Assembly (NCBI RefSeq): GCF_014207135.1
Contig: NZ_JACHCC010000002.1
Location: forward strand, 490,244-554,243
From: Pedobacter cryoconitis
GTDB lineage: Bacteria > Bacteroidota > Bacteroidia > Sphingobacteriales > Sphingobacteriaceae
Direction: 5' to 3'
DNA length: 64,000 bases
Shown: one piece after another, positions 1-8,541 of the stretch
Layout of the letters: every line of letters starts with the position of its first letter
How positions within the stretch are numbered: the stretch's first letter is position 1
Translations under genes and position numbers: made by a program
Notes under the pieces: generated by a model
The model's input: only the letters and a program-made list of their open reading frames with translations
Database searches by the model: none
What the model was told of the DNA's origin: nothing

Positions 1-2052
1 TCCAAGGCAAGATATGAAGATGGCAAAACCACCAAAGAAATTTGACAATACACTTAAAAGTTTCTCAGTTTTTAACTGTTCGGTCAGGTTTTCATTGATG
101 AAAGTAAGCTGTAAAGGGTATGCCGGGTTCAACTGCTGACTTAAGCGCTTTATTGTACCAATAGCTTCACTTAAATTCTGATTGGGAGTCAACCTGATGA
201 GTAATACACGACTATCTTTTATATTGTAATAAAAGAAAGTAGGTTCTGTTTTAGCTCCCATACGTTCATTTGAATAATCTTTAATAACGCCTACAATCTT
301 ATAGCGTTCATTATCTCCCCAGCGTATGGTTGTTCCTACAGGGGACTTAAGTCCCATTTTTTTGGCTAAAGCCTGATTAATTAATAGAGAGCTATTGGTA
401 TCAGCAGCAAATTTTGGAGATAAATCCCTGCCTTCGACAATCTCAGCTCCTATAGTCTGACTAAAACTATAGCCAATGCTTCTGTAATTAAGTATCGACC
501 GGTCGTTGGCAGACTTACCAGGCCAGTTCAGATCCCCAGTAATCGATCCTTCCCTTGTAAAGGATTGTGCAAATTCTGAAGATGAAAGCACTGCTCCTGT
601 TTTGACAAGTTCATTTTTAAAAAGTGCCAATTTCTTCGGATTTCTCCATTCACCTTCCAGTTCCATCTGTACTAGATTATCTTTTGAAAAACCCAGTGGT
701 TTATCTCTCATAAACTTCATCTGCGCATAAATAATAAGGGCGCAGATAATCATGCAAATGGAAAGACTGAATTGTAAGACCACTAAAACCCTCCGGATAG
801 ACAATGATGATTTTCCAGCCGCAGCAGGGCCTTTTAAGACCTTTACAGGGATAAATGAAGACAGGTAAAATGCAGGATAACTTCCGGCTAAAAAGCCAGT
901 GAGCAGTACCATCGTAATCAGGGTAACCCAAAGTGAATATGAGTTATAACTGATACGCATGGCTATATCCAGCAGATTATTGAAATAAGGCAGACTCAGT
1001 TCCAGTAACCCAAAAGCAATAATCATAGCAATCAGCGAAAACAGCATAGATTCAATGATAAATTGTCCCATCAGGGTTTGCCGTGTAGATCCAAGCGCTT
1101 TACGGACTCCAACTTCTCTTCCTCTTTTCTCCGACCTGGCAGTGGAGAGATTCATATAGTTGATGCTTGCGATAAGTAATACACAAAATGCAAGGAAAGC
1201 AAACAACCTTACCTGATCTATTCTTCCGCCTACGGGTTTACCATTCACAAAATCATTATAGAGATGAAACTTGCTGTATGGAAACAAAAAGGCCTCAAGC
1301 TGTGAATCTTTATCCTGTGCCCTGATTATTTTTCTCACAGCTGCATCAGTTGCAGCAAACTGAGATTTGTCTTTTAGTTTAAACAATGTAGCACAACTAA
1401 TATTCCCCCAGCTTTTGTCTCTCTCACCAGGATGCTCTTGCTCAAAAAATGCCCAGCTTAATAAAGCATCATACTGCATACTCTGATTTTTAGGCAGGTC
1501 AGCAATTACGGCTGTAACCTTCAGAATTTTTCTGTTATCATATTTTATGCTTTGACCCATCGGGTCTTGATCTCCAAATAATTTCTTAGCCACCGATTCA
1601 GTCAAAAGGACTGAATTAGGAGAGCTCAGGGCAGATAAAGCACTCCCATGAATAAATTTATAATCGAATATTTGCAGAAAAGACGGATCTACACTTCGGG
1701 TATTCAGTTTATAACTCTGCTGGGCAAAACTAAATAATTTGTTATCATCTCCGCCTAAACTCATACGGGCAAAGCTTTCTATGGCTGGTAAAGACTGTGC
1801 TGCCGTGCCTCCAAGCCTGTTTGGATTGGCAAAAGTAGTAGCCAGCTTTCCGTTAATATCAATATTTACCCTGGAAACATAAATCCGGTCAAGATCTTTA
1901 AATTGTTTATCATACCCCCACTCATAATTGACATACAATAATAAAAGCAAACAACAAGCCATACCGATAGCCAGACCACCGATATTAATCAGTGAAAACC
2001 CGATGTTTTTTTTCAAATTCCTGAAAGCGATTTTTAGATTGAGTAATAACAT
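1..2052 (-). CDS. FtsX/MacB-type ABC transporter permease (partial, C-terminus outside window)
   Basis: The reading frame is open from an ATG at 2052 down to base 1 (684 codons, no stop), so the end of the protein lies outside the window. The N-terminus (LKIAFRNLKKNIGFSLINI, then a hydrophobic segment) is the usual start of Bacteroidota MacB-like permeases. A periplasmic MacB_PCD-like region follows. A first FtsX block contains LIASINYMNLSTA, and a second periplasmic domain comes after it. The last visible residues, NFFGGFAIFISCLG, begin the final FtsX block, so roughly 100 residues are missing. Members are inner-membrane mechanotransmission permeases that work with a separate ATPase and usually export small molecules or act in envelope stress. 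The substrate cannot be read from sequence. A sigma-54-like promoter and an enhancer-like inverted repeat lie upstream (2075-2188). Confidence 0.9.
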   Translation of the reverse strand, partial: MLLLNLKIAFRNLKKNIGFSLINIGGLAIGMACCLLLLLYVNYEWGYDKQFKDLDRIYVSRVNIDINGKLATTFANPNRLGGTAAQSLPAIESFARMSLGGDDNKLFSFAQQSYKLNTRSVDPSFLQIFDYKFIHGSALSALSSPNSVLLTESVAKKLFGDQDPMGQSIKYDNRKILKVTAVIADLPKNQSMQYDALLSWAFFEQEHPGERDKSWGNISCATLFKLKDKSQFAATDAAVRKIIRAQDKDSQLEAFLFPYSKFHLYNDFVNGKPVGGRIDQVRLFAFLAFCVLLIASINYMNLSTARSEKRGREVGVRKALGSTRQTLMGQFIIESMLFSLIAMIIAFGLLELSLPYFNNLLDIAMRISYNSYSLWVTLITMVLLTGFLAGSYPAFYLSSFIPVKVLKGPAAAGKSSLSIRRVLVVLQFSLSICMIICALIIYAQMKFMRDKPLGFSKDNLVQMELEGEWRNPKKLALFKNELVKTGAVLSSSEFAQSFTREGSITGDLNWPGKSANDRSILNYRSIGYSFSQTIGAEIVEGRDLSPKFAADTNSSLLINQALAKKMGLKSPVGTTIRWGDNERYKIVGVIKDYSNERMGAKTEPTFFYYNIKDSRVLLIRLTPNQNLSEAIGTIKRLSQQLNPAYPLQLTFINENLTEQLKTEKLLSVLSNFFGGFAIFISCLG

Positions 2053-2074
2053 ATAATTGAATTTGCCCGGAGAA

Positions 2075-2090
2075 GTCTAATAACATGCCA
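2075..2090 (-). promoter_or_regulatory. sigma-54-like promoter for the permease gene
   Basis: Minus-strand TGGCATGTTATTAGAC resembles the -24/-12 consensus TGGCAC-N5-TTGC. The -24 element TGGCA is perfect and the -12 dinucleotide is GA instead of GC at the correct 10-nt spacing. The predicted start near 2064 leaves a 12-nt leader before the ATG at 2052. This is inference from motif and position; one key base differs. Confidence 0.4.
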
Positions 2091-2172
2091 GTTCTGAAAT
2101 AGCTCATAAACACGCTTAAAATACGAATAAAGCATTTTTTACGACTCAGAACGTTCATTACCGTACATGCTG

Positions 2173-2188
2173 TGTCCGACAACGGACA
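2173..2188. promoter_or_regulatory. Inverted repeat TGTCCG-N4-CGGACA, putative enhancer-binding site
   Basis: Six-base perfect arms with a 4-nt spacer, about 85 bp upstream of the sigma-54-like element of the permease gene. The form and distance fit a binding site for a sigma-54 enhancer-binding protein. It also lies just downstream of the MarC stop codon, but no T-run follows, so it is a poor terminator. Confidence 0.4.
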
Positions 2189-2195
2189 ACGATTA

Positions 2196-2882
2196 TTATC
2201 CCTGGATCAGGCTTTTGATTCCGGTAATCGCAATTTGTAAACCCACACAAAAAATAAGGAATGCAGAGATCCGGTTAAAAATTGTTTCGGCATTGGAACT
2301 CAGATAACGGATAATGTTTTTTGTATTCAGATAAAAGATATAAACCAGCATACACATGAAAATAATAGATAACAATATAGCACCGGTATTCATGAAATAA
2401 TGTACTCTGTCTGTTGACGCACTATGTGCACTAAGTGTAAACAATACAGAAATAGTACCTGCACCTGTGGTTACAGGAAAAGTAATCGGATAAAACAATT
2501 TATCTTCTATCTGGCTATATCCTGATGATTTACTCACACCATCCGTTTCTGTAACCGTGACCGCTGTTTGCTTTTTATCTGAAGAAAGGTTCTCCCAGCC
2601 CATTTTGCAAATCATAATACCTCCTGCCAGCTGCACCACCGGAATAGAAATACCAAACAGTTCCAGTATCCATTGTCCGGCAAACAGAGAGACCGTACAA
2701 ATGGAGAAAGCATATAGAGTAATCTTTCCCACAGCTGTTCTTTTTTCTGCGGAGCTCAGATTGGAAAAATATGGGCTGATGATAAATGCTGAACCAATTG
2801 GATTTACCACCGGGAATAAGGCGATAATACCTATAAAAAGCAAATGAAAAAAGGAGTGGTATTGAGTAAATAGATTAGGCAT
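2196..2882 (-). CDS. MarC family integral membrane protein
   Basis: This 228-residue protein has about six hydrophobic segments and the family motif NPIG near residue 28 (FPVVNPIGSAFIIS). A second repeat half holds the similar segment PITFPVTTGAGTISV. Length and topology match the MarC/YhgN (UPF0056) family of inner-membrane proteins. The transport substrate is unknown, and the early link of MarC to multiple antibiotic resistance was not upheld. It is followed by the divergently controlled permease, with no shared operon evident. The start at 2882 is the only ATG giving a complete first membrane segment. Confidence 0.88.
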   Translation of the reverse strand: MPNLFTQYHSFFHLLFIGIIALFPVVNPIGSAFIISPYFSNLSSAEKRTAVGKITLYAFSICTVSLFAGQWILELFGISIPVVQLAGGIMICKMGWENLSSDKKQTAVTVTETDGVSKSSGYSQIEDKLFYPITFPVTTGAGTISVLFTLSAHSASTDRVHYFMNTGAILLSIIFMCMLVYIFYLNTKNIIRYLSSNAETIFNRISAFLIFCVGLQIAITGIKSLIQG

Positions 2883-2935
2883 ATAAATTAATTAGCAATA
2901 GATCTTCTTTATTTAACTGTAATATGCGCATTTTT

Positions 2936-4156
2936 TTAACTGTTGTCAATTCTTCTTTGGATAGTTAGTTTATCGGCCTGTGTTCTTGCTTTTGCATAAG
3001 CCTTCTTAAAGTTCGCAATCGCCTTTTGATTATCAATACCGGTATATAACTCGCCAAGAAGCATAAAATAAAAATGATTGTCTTTCAGGTTTAGTTTTTC
3101 TGCGGCTGCAATGGCTTCCTCCTTACCATTTGCTTTAGCAAGCGCATAAGTCCTGTTCAATGCTGCAATGGGTGAATACTCAATTTGAAGCAAATGATTA
3201 TAATATTGTAATATGTTTTCCCATTTTTCGCTCGTATCTGCTTTTTGAGTATTCCAGTAAGCTATGCCAGCCTCGAGATGATACCTGGAAAGTTGATCAC
3301 CAGTAGCCGCGCGGTCTAGAAAGTACCCTCCCTTACTAATCAGTTCGGCGTTCCATCTGTTTACATCCTGTTCATCATATAAGATAATATCACCGTTTTT
3401 GTCTTGTCTTGCCTCGAATCTGGATGCATGAAAACACATCAGGGAAAGCAAGGCATTTACTTGTGGCTTATTAGTATATCTATTCTCTACCAACATGGTG
3501 CATAAACGCATCGCTTCCAGACATAGTTCTTTTCTTAGTGTCTGATGCTGGCTAACGGAATAATATCCCTCGTTAAACAATAAATAAATGGTAGTCAGTA
3601 CAGTTGCCAAACGTCCTTCCAGTTCTGTTTCACCGGGAAATTCGATTTTTGTCTTTCTCTCCCGCAGTTTTTCCTTAGCCCTGAATAATCGTTTATTGAT
3701 TGTTTCTTTACTGGTCAGAAAGGCATCTGCAATCTCCTGAATACCGAATCCACAAAGAATCCGGAGAGAAAGCCCGATCTGTGCTTCAGATGGGATTGCG
3801 TCATCGCAAACTGCAAACATCATCTGTAGCTGGCTATCATTAATATTTTGTGGGGACAGGTCAATTTCAGTACTGTTTGATGAGTTATTTTGGATTTCCG
3901 GCGCAATTTTATTTGCAAAAAGAAAGTCCCGCTGTAAATGGTTTCTGGCTTTGTTCTTTGCTACATAATAAAGCCATGCAACCGGATTTGACGGAAGCCC
4001 TTTTTGCGCCCAGTCCTGAGATGCTGTGAGGAAGGTATCACTGGCAATATCTTCGGCAACTTCGATCTGGTCAAAACCAAAATGTTTGCAAAGGACTGAA
4101 ACCAGTTTTCTATATTCCGTCCTAAATAAATCTGGTATTAATCCGCTCTCTTTCAT
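2936..4156 (-). CDS. ECF42-type RNA polymerase sigma factor with C-terminal TPR-like region
   Basis: The 406-residue protein has sigma-70 region 2 at about residues 8-75 (DIASDTFLTASQDW) and region 4 at about 115-170 (IQEIADAFLTSKETINKRLF). A long alpha-helical C-terminal extension of about 230 residues carries TPR-like repeats (YYNHLLQIEYSPIAALNRTYAL). This layout is that of ECF group 42 sigma factors, which have no anti-sigma factor and are controlled through the C-terminal extension. The gene lies 41 nt downstream of a YCII/DGPF-domain gene, the partner normally found beside ECF42 genes, so the two are very likely one operon. The signal is not known. Confidence 0.9.
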   Translation of the reverse strand: MKESGLIPDLFRTEYRKLVSVLCKHFGFDQIEVAEDIASDTFLTASQDWAQKGLPSNPVAWLYYVAKNKARNHLQRDFLFANKIAPEIQNNSSNSTEIDLSPQNINDSQLQMMFAVCDDAIPSEAQIGLSLRILCGFGIQEIADAFLTSKETINKRLFRAKEKLRERKTKIEFPGETELEGRLATVLTTIYLLFNEGYYSVSQHQTLRKELCLEAMRLCTMLVENRYTNKPQVNALLSLMCFHASRFEARQDKNGDIILYDEQDVNRWNAELISKGGYFLDRAATGDQLSRYHLEAGIAYWNTQKADTSEKWENILQYYNHLLQIEYSPIAALNRTYALAKANGKEEAIAAAEKLNLKDNHFYFMLLGELYTGIDNQKAIANFKKAYAKARTQADKLTIQRRIDNS

Positions 4157-4197
4157 AGATAAAATGCCCCCATATATACAGGGGGCTATTTAATTAA

Positions 4198-4548
4198 CTA
4201 ATCTTTTGCATGTGTCCCGGTAATTTTTCGTACCTCCACGCTATTCCCTTCTCCGTTCAGCATCGGACAGTTCTTTGCCAGGTTTACTGCTTCATCAAAA
4301 TCCTTAGCCTTGATCGTAATGAAACCAGCTATGGTTTCTTTAATTTCTGCATAGGGCCCGTCTGTAATGACATTACCCGGTTTCAGGACACGACCTTCGG
4401 TTGATAAACCAGTACCACCATTAAATTTATTCTGAGCCGCAATACCTCCTACCCAGTCATGATACTGTTTCATGTAAATCTTTAATTGTTCTGGCGAAGG
4501 GGATCCCATTGTCTGATCGAAATGGAATAATAAGATGAACTCGTCCAT
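4198..4548 (-). CDS. YCII/DGPF-domain protein, ECF42 partner
   Basis: A 116-residue protein of the YciI-related ferredoxin-like fold. It has DGPYAEIKETIAGF (the DGPF-type signature, here DGPY) near residues 63-76 and an N-terminal strand MDEFILLFHF. Such small proteins are the conserved neighbours of ECF42 sigma factors; their biochemical role is not established. It is the first gene of the operon with the sigma factor downstream. A MITE-like element ends the upstream intergenic region only 38 bp before the start codon, so it may affect the promoter. Confidence 0.88.
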   Translation of the reverse strand: MDEFILLFHFDQTMGSPSPEQLKIYMKQYHDWVGGIAAQNKFNGGTGLSTEGRVLKPGNVITDGPYAEIKETIAGFITIKAKDFDEAVNLAKNCPMLNGEGNSVEVRKITGTHAKD

Positions 4549-4586
4549 TTTTCGTTGATTTTAATTGTAAATAAATATATGAATTA

Positions 4587-4645
4587 GAGCCTGTTTAAAT
4601 TTAGATGCTATAAATAATTTGAGCAGATGAATTTTAAACAGACTC
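4587..4645. mobile_element. 59-bp MITE-like element with 13-bp terminal inverted repeats and TTA target duplication
   Basis: The left end GAGCCTGTTTAAA (4587-4599) and right end TTTAAACAGACTC (4633-4645) are inverted repeats with one mismatch in 13. Both sides are flanked by TTA (4584-4586 and 4646-4648), the pattern of a 3-bp target duplication. GAG-CTGTTTAAA-type ends with TNA targets resemble IS5-family elements, so a non-autonomous derivative is likely. It has no coding capacity. Confidence 0.6.
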
Positions 4646-4705
4646 TTACAACCATATCAAATGAACTTGCCCGAATTGGACATTTGCCGGAATATTAATT
4701 TAACC

Positions 4706-4738
4706 AAAAAAGGGATTAGTATGACTAACCCCTTTTTT
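4706..4738 (-). terminator. Rho-independent terminator of the GH20 gene
   Basis: The stem GGGATTAGT/ACTAACCCC has one A-C mismatch, is flanked by A6 on one side and T6 on the other, and has a 3-nt loop. It lies 8 nt past the GH20 stop codon and can act in both directions. Confidence 0.85.
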
Positions 4739-4745
4739 GATTAAA

Positions 4746-7265
4746 TTAATTCAGAACGGTTGTTGTATTTCCTCCTCTTCCGGTAGCGTTGAATGCTCTG
4801 AATTTGAGCAGGCCTTTCTGATTAAAAGGCTGTGTATATAATTTATCCTTAACTGAAGGTTCTTTTCCATCGGTCGTATAATAAATATTAAATCCTGGAA
4901 ATTCTGTATTGCAGGAAACCTTGTGATCAGTTACTTTAACCCCTACAGGCGGAACACGGTACCTGGCGCCGATCTTATCCAGTTTTGGAAATTCAATTTC
5001 ACCTATACGTGTGTAAAAATCAGCAAAGCTATCTTCATAAAGAGCTGCAGCTTTGATTTTATCCTTTTCTACAGCCCAGGCCGGATCCTGTGCCCATGCG
5101 CGTTCGGCAAGACCTAATAAACGGGGTAGTAACATGTATTCCAGCCGCTCTGGGGTGATGACTTTCTCAGTCCATAAAGCTCCTTTTATCCCTAAAATAT
5201 TGGATTTACCAAAATCAGTCAGGCGATCTTTGCCAATAAACACATCCTGGGTAACAGGCTCCCCTTTACTATCTTCGGTAGAATTTTTATAATAATTATA
5301 GGGAATAAAAGAAAACAGTTTTTCTGTCGGCACATATCCTGCCCAGCTATGTCCTGGCTCAGCCAGTGACCGATCGTAAGCCATGTCCAGGTAAAAGTTA
5401 CTGGAACAGGTTAAAACCACTTTGTACCCCATATTGGCTAATCTGTAAGGAAGATCTTCCATCCCACGGCCAACAATATTATTCCATACGTCCAATTGGA
5501 AAGCATCGTTTACAAATAACGGATTAGGCACCATCTTATGTTCTCCATCGAGTGAGGTTTCACGCATTCCCATTTCCTCCCATCCCGACAGTACAATTCC
5601 TTTAGGTTTTAGCATCTGCTGCAGTTTACCAATATAATAGCTCCATAAATCAGCTGTAGACTTCATCTTCTCCTGTTTCATCAGCGCAAGACACAGAGGT
5701 GATTTCTCCCAGACTCCCTGCGGAACCTCGTCCCCTCCAAAATGAATGGTCTTTAAAGGTATACCAGCACTCTGGTACATGGCCTGCAAACTATTAGTGA
5801 TGGTCTCCAGGAAACGATAAACAGAAGGTTGGGCCACACAAATGACATTATCGTTCCAGTATTGCGCAGAACGATAAACAGAGCTGTCCTTTAAATCATT
5901 AAGCAGGTATTCTTCTGCTTCAGCTTTCATCCCTTTAGCCATATAATTGCGATATCTTGCTTCCATGGCTTTTATTGCAGCCCGGGCATGACCTGGTGTT
6001 TCAATCTCAGGAACAATCTCAATATGTCTTTGTCTGGCGTATTTTAAAATTTCCATAAAATCGGCAGTTGTATAAAAGCCCCTGTTCAATACTTCACTGG
6101 TATCAGGTCCGGAATTATACATGGGTGGAAGAGACTTCTCTGTAGTAAGCGTATGCCCTCTTTTCGCACCGACCTCAGTAAGTTCAGGCAGACCCGGGAT
6201 CGCCAGTCTCCATCCTTCATCATCAGTTAAGTGAAAATGGAATACATTCAGTTTATACAGCGCCATCAGATCAAGTATCCGGAAAACCTCTTTTTTAGAA
6301 TGAAAATTACGGGCCACATCCACCATCAGGCTTCTGTATTTAAAACGGGAGCCATCTTTGACAGACACACAAGGTATCAAAGCATTCTTTTCCTGCTTAC
6401 CAGTAAGTAATAAAGATTTCAATGATTGCAATGCGTAAAATGCGCCCTGGGCACTCCCCGCAGAAATGATAACCGATTGTGGAGAAACCTCCAGCTGATA
6501 ATCGTCATCTTTAAGATCTGTTTTAACTAACTGTATACCTTTGCCTTTTAGAACACCTGAGGAAATCGTTGTTTTAACTTTAAAAAGGTCTTGCAGCTCT
6601 GCCGCAAAATAATCAGCTTCATTTTTAAATGCCGGATCGGTAGCAATTAATGAAGTTTGGTTTAAGGCGAAATTTCCAGGATGTTCTTCATAAAATACAG
6701 GCGTAGGAAGAATCTTTATCAGGGTATTCTTTTGATAAGAGGCAAATTTATTATTGCGGTTATAATAATCTAAAGGGGAAACAACGTCTTTAAATGACTC
6801 ATGTGGCGGTTTGACATCGTAATGGTTAATCTTAATTCCCTGGTTAGGCTGATTATCCCAAACCAGATATAAACCGCCTGGTGCATCTGTAAAATTTTTG
6901 ACAACGCTTTTAGTGACCAGGTCAAAAACAACAGAGTCACCCTTATTCAATCCTTTAAAGTCCTTACCGGGCCTTAATCTGAAGAGGTCACCATTGATCT
7001 GCTCAATGGTTGCGTTACCTGCAGCCGGGAGATCTAATTCTTCAATAGAGTTGAAATAAAGACTCCAGTTACCTGCCGGAAGCCGCTTTGACGAACGGTT
7101 AACAAGGGTAAAAGATGAAAGCGAGTTTTTCTGTCCACCGTAGTGATTGTCCTTTAATGTCCATTTGATATGGAGATCCTGAACCGGGTAAGGGGAACTT
7201 TCCTGCTGCGCAAAAGTAGCGCAAGGAAAGAAGAGCGCAATTAATAAACATTTTTTAAAATTCAT
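4746..7265 (-). CDS. Beta-N-acetylhexosaminidase, glycoside hydrolase family 20
   Basis: This 839-residue secreted enzyme begins with a signal peptide (KKCLLIALFFPCATFAQQ). An N-terminal carbohydrate-binding domain (about 28-165) is followed by a GH20b domain (about 185-305) and the catalytic barrel (about 308-720). Family motifs are FHFHLTDDEGWRL (343-355), IVPEIETPGHA (417-427) and HFGGDEVP (508-515), in which Asp512-Glu513 is the catalytic pair of the substrate-assisted mechanism. A small C-terminal chitobiase-like domain (YYTTDGKEPS) ends the protein. It removes terminal GlcNAc or GalNAc from chitin fragments or glycoconjugates, probably in the periplasm or on the outer membrane. The gene stands alone with its own terminator, and no SusC/D pair is nearby. 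Confidence 0.95.
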   Translation of the reverse strand: MNFKKCLLIALFFPCATFAQQESSPYPVQDLHIKWTLKDNHYGGQKNSLSSFTLVNRSSKRLPAGNWSLYFNSIEELDLPAAGNATIEQINGDLFRLRPGKDFKGLNKGDSVVFDLVTKSVVKNFTDAPGGLYLVWDNQPNQGIKINHYDVKPPHESFKDVVSPLDYYNRNNKFASYQKNTLIKILPTPVFYEEHPGNFALNQTSLIATDPAFKNEADYFAAELQDLFKVKTTISSGVLKGKGIQLVKTDLKDDDYQLEVSPQSVIISAGSAQGAFYALQSLKSLLLTGKQEKNALIPCVSVKDGSRFKYRSLMVDVARNFHSKKEVFRILDLMALYKLNVFHFHLTDDEGWRLAIPGLPELTEVGAKRGHTLTTEKSLPPMYNSGPDTSEVLNRGFYTTADFMEILKYARQRHIEIVPEIETPGHARAAIKAMEARYRNYMAKGMKAEAEEYLLNDLKDSSVYRSAQYWNDNVICVAQPSVYRFLETITNSLQAMYQSAGIPLKTIHFGGDEVPQGVWEKSPLCLALMKQEKMKSTADLWSYYIGKLQQMLKPKGIVLSGWEEMGMRETSLDGEHKMVPNPLFVNDAFQLDVWNNIVGRGMEDLPYRLANMGYKVVLTCSSNFYLDMAYDRSLAEPGHSWAGYVPTEKLFSFIPYNYYKNSTEDSKGEPVTQDVFIGKDRLTDFGKSNILGIKGALWTEKVITPERLEYMLLPRLLGLAERAWAQDPAWAVEKDKIKAAALYEDSFADFYTRIGEIEFPKLDKIGARYRVPPVGVKVTDHKVSCNTEFPGFNIYYTTDGKEPSVKDKLYTQPFNQKGLLKFRAFNATGRGGNTTTVLN

Positions 7266-7497
7266 ATAGGTTTAATTTGGGGAATAATGTGCACCTAAAC
7301 AGGTCCAGCACCCATTGGCCTTTTGAAATTAAACCATAGGAAGTGCTGTATCCTTGTTTTCCTAAGGTATAAAAAAATTAATAATTAATTTAATTCCGGA
7401 GATTAGAAAATTATCCTGTTATGCATAACAAAGCAACTCCTTGATAAAGTATTACAGATAATTTTATAAATTGCACTACTATAATTATAAGTATAAA

Positions 7498-7944
7498 ATG
7501 AAGAGATATATTTTAACACTGCTGATGGTTTCGGGTATTATTTTTTATGCCAGTGCGCAAAAAACACCACCTACAGCTTCTGAAATGACAGCTAAGAGTG
7601 TAGAAGCCCTTGAAAAAAAGATCAAATTAAACCCAACTCAGAAAAGTATAATTTATAACTATACACTCGATATGTGTAAAGAGCAGGTTGCATTGTCAAA
7701 AAAGCAACAAACCGGCATGTTCAATGAAGATGATGTGGCTAAATTTTACAGAATGCAGAATGAAACCACCAAGAATATAAGGAATATTTTAAAAGGTGAA
7801 CAACAGACTCAGTATGATCAGTTTTTAGAAGAGCAGTTACGCGGTGGAGATAAGAAAAAGAAAAAAGGGAAACACTCAAAAGATGAAGAGGAAGAAGTTG
7901 TAACTGGTATCTCGGGACTGAAATTACCTCCGCCAACTCAATAA
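7498..7944 (+). CDS. Small secreted protein with charged C-terminal tail
   Basis: The start at 7498 gives MKRYILTLLMVSGIIFYASA, a clean signal peptide; an upstream in-frame ATG at 7471 would bury it. The 148-residue product has a helical middle part (EMTAKSVEALEKKIKLNPTQ and on) resembling Bacteroidota proteins with repeated helices that respond to T/LNPTQ-type motifs. The tail is oddly charged: a Lys-rich run (DKKKKKGKHSK) followed at once by Asp/Glu (DEEEE). I do not recognise a characterised family. It has its own promoter region and a strong terminator downstream. A periplasmic helical protein is an inference. Confidence 0.75.
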   Translation: MKRYILTLLMVSGIIFYASAQKTPPTASEMTAKSVEALEKKIKLNPTQKSIIYNYTLDMCKEQVALSKKQQTGMFNEDDVAKFYRMQNETTKNIRNILKGEQQTQYDQFLEEQLRGGDKKKKKGKHSKDEEEEVVTGISGLKLPPPTQ

Positions 7945-7984
7945 AACTTATTGAATCAAGGTCTGCAAAAAGACATTCTTTAAT

Positions 7985-8021
7985 AAAAAAAGCTATCTGT
8001 TAATAACAGATAGCTTTTTTT
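7985..8021. terminator. Bidirectional terminator between convergent genes
   Basis: A perfect 10-bp stem AGCTATCTGT/ACAGATAGCT with a 5-nt loop is flanked by an A-run and a T-run. It serves the small secreted protein gene on the plus strand and the anti-sigma gene on the minus strand. Confidence 0.9.
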
Positions 8022-8040
8022 ATCTCCATAAATCAATACC

Positions 8041-8541
8041 CTATGGGTTTTGTTGACCTTTATATTTTCTCAACTCAGTTTGAAGTTCCGAAACCTGCCG
8101 TTTCAATTGCCTGTTTTCCAGATAAAAGTAAATTGCAAAACCCAGGAATATTTTACTGAGTATAAAAACAGCAATGAATAACCATCTCCAGATCTTATGT
8201 ACCCGCATATGGCTTGATGATGCATCAACTTCAATAAACTGATCGCCCCTTTTATTTCTATTCCTGCTTTCAGGAGGTGGTCCTATGGATAGGTTCTGAA
8301 AATCAGAAGTTTTAGCAAGTTCATTAAGCTGAGTTTCAATTTTTGTCCATGTACCCGGAGGCGGAGTAATAGCCATGTGTTCGGCTATACATTCCATATC
8401 TATTTCCAGATTGCGCAGGGCTTCCTGTATTTGTGGATGTTTATCCTTTAACTCCAATAATTTACTGGTTTCCGCTTCAGAGGCTGAGCCTAACACATAA
8501 GCTTCCAGTATTCCGCTTTCTATGTATTCATTAATTTTCAC
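8041..8541 (-). CDS. Putative anti-sigma factor, single membrane span
   Basis: The 166-residue protein begins MKINEYIESGILEAYVLG, which resembles the N-terminal anti-sigma domain of RskA-like proteins. It has one membrane segment at about residues 118-140 (WRWLFIAVFILSKIFLGFAI) and a C-terminal heptad-like coiled coil (ENRQLKRQVSELQTELRKY). The start overlaps the 3' end of a sigma-like gene by 11 nt, so the two are translationally coupled. The arrangement of a cytoplasmic sigma-binding domain plus one membrane anchor supports the anti-sigma call. The short external part is unusual, since most such proteins have a larger sensor domain. Confidence 0.72.
   Translation of the reverse strand: MKINEYIESGILEAYVLGSASEAETSKLLELKDKHPQIQEALRNLEIDMECIAEHMAITPPPGTWTKIETQLNELAKTSDFQNLSIGPPPESRNRNKRGDQFIEVDASSSHMRVHKIWRWLFIAVFILSKIFLGFAIYFYLENRQLKRQVSELQTELRKYKGQQNP

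Noticed and set aside
4627..4698. A 23-codon ORF starting inside the MITE-like element
   Set aside because: It has no conserved features, begins in the terminal-repeat region and ends just before the GH20 terminator; taken as chance.
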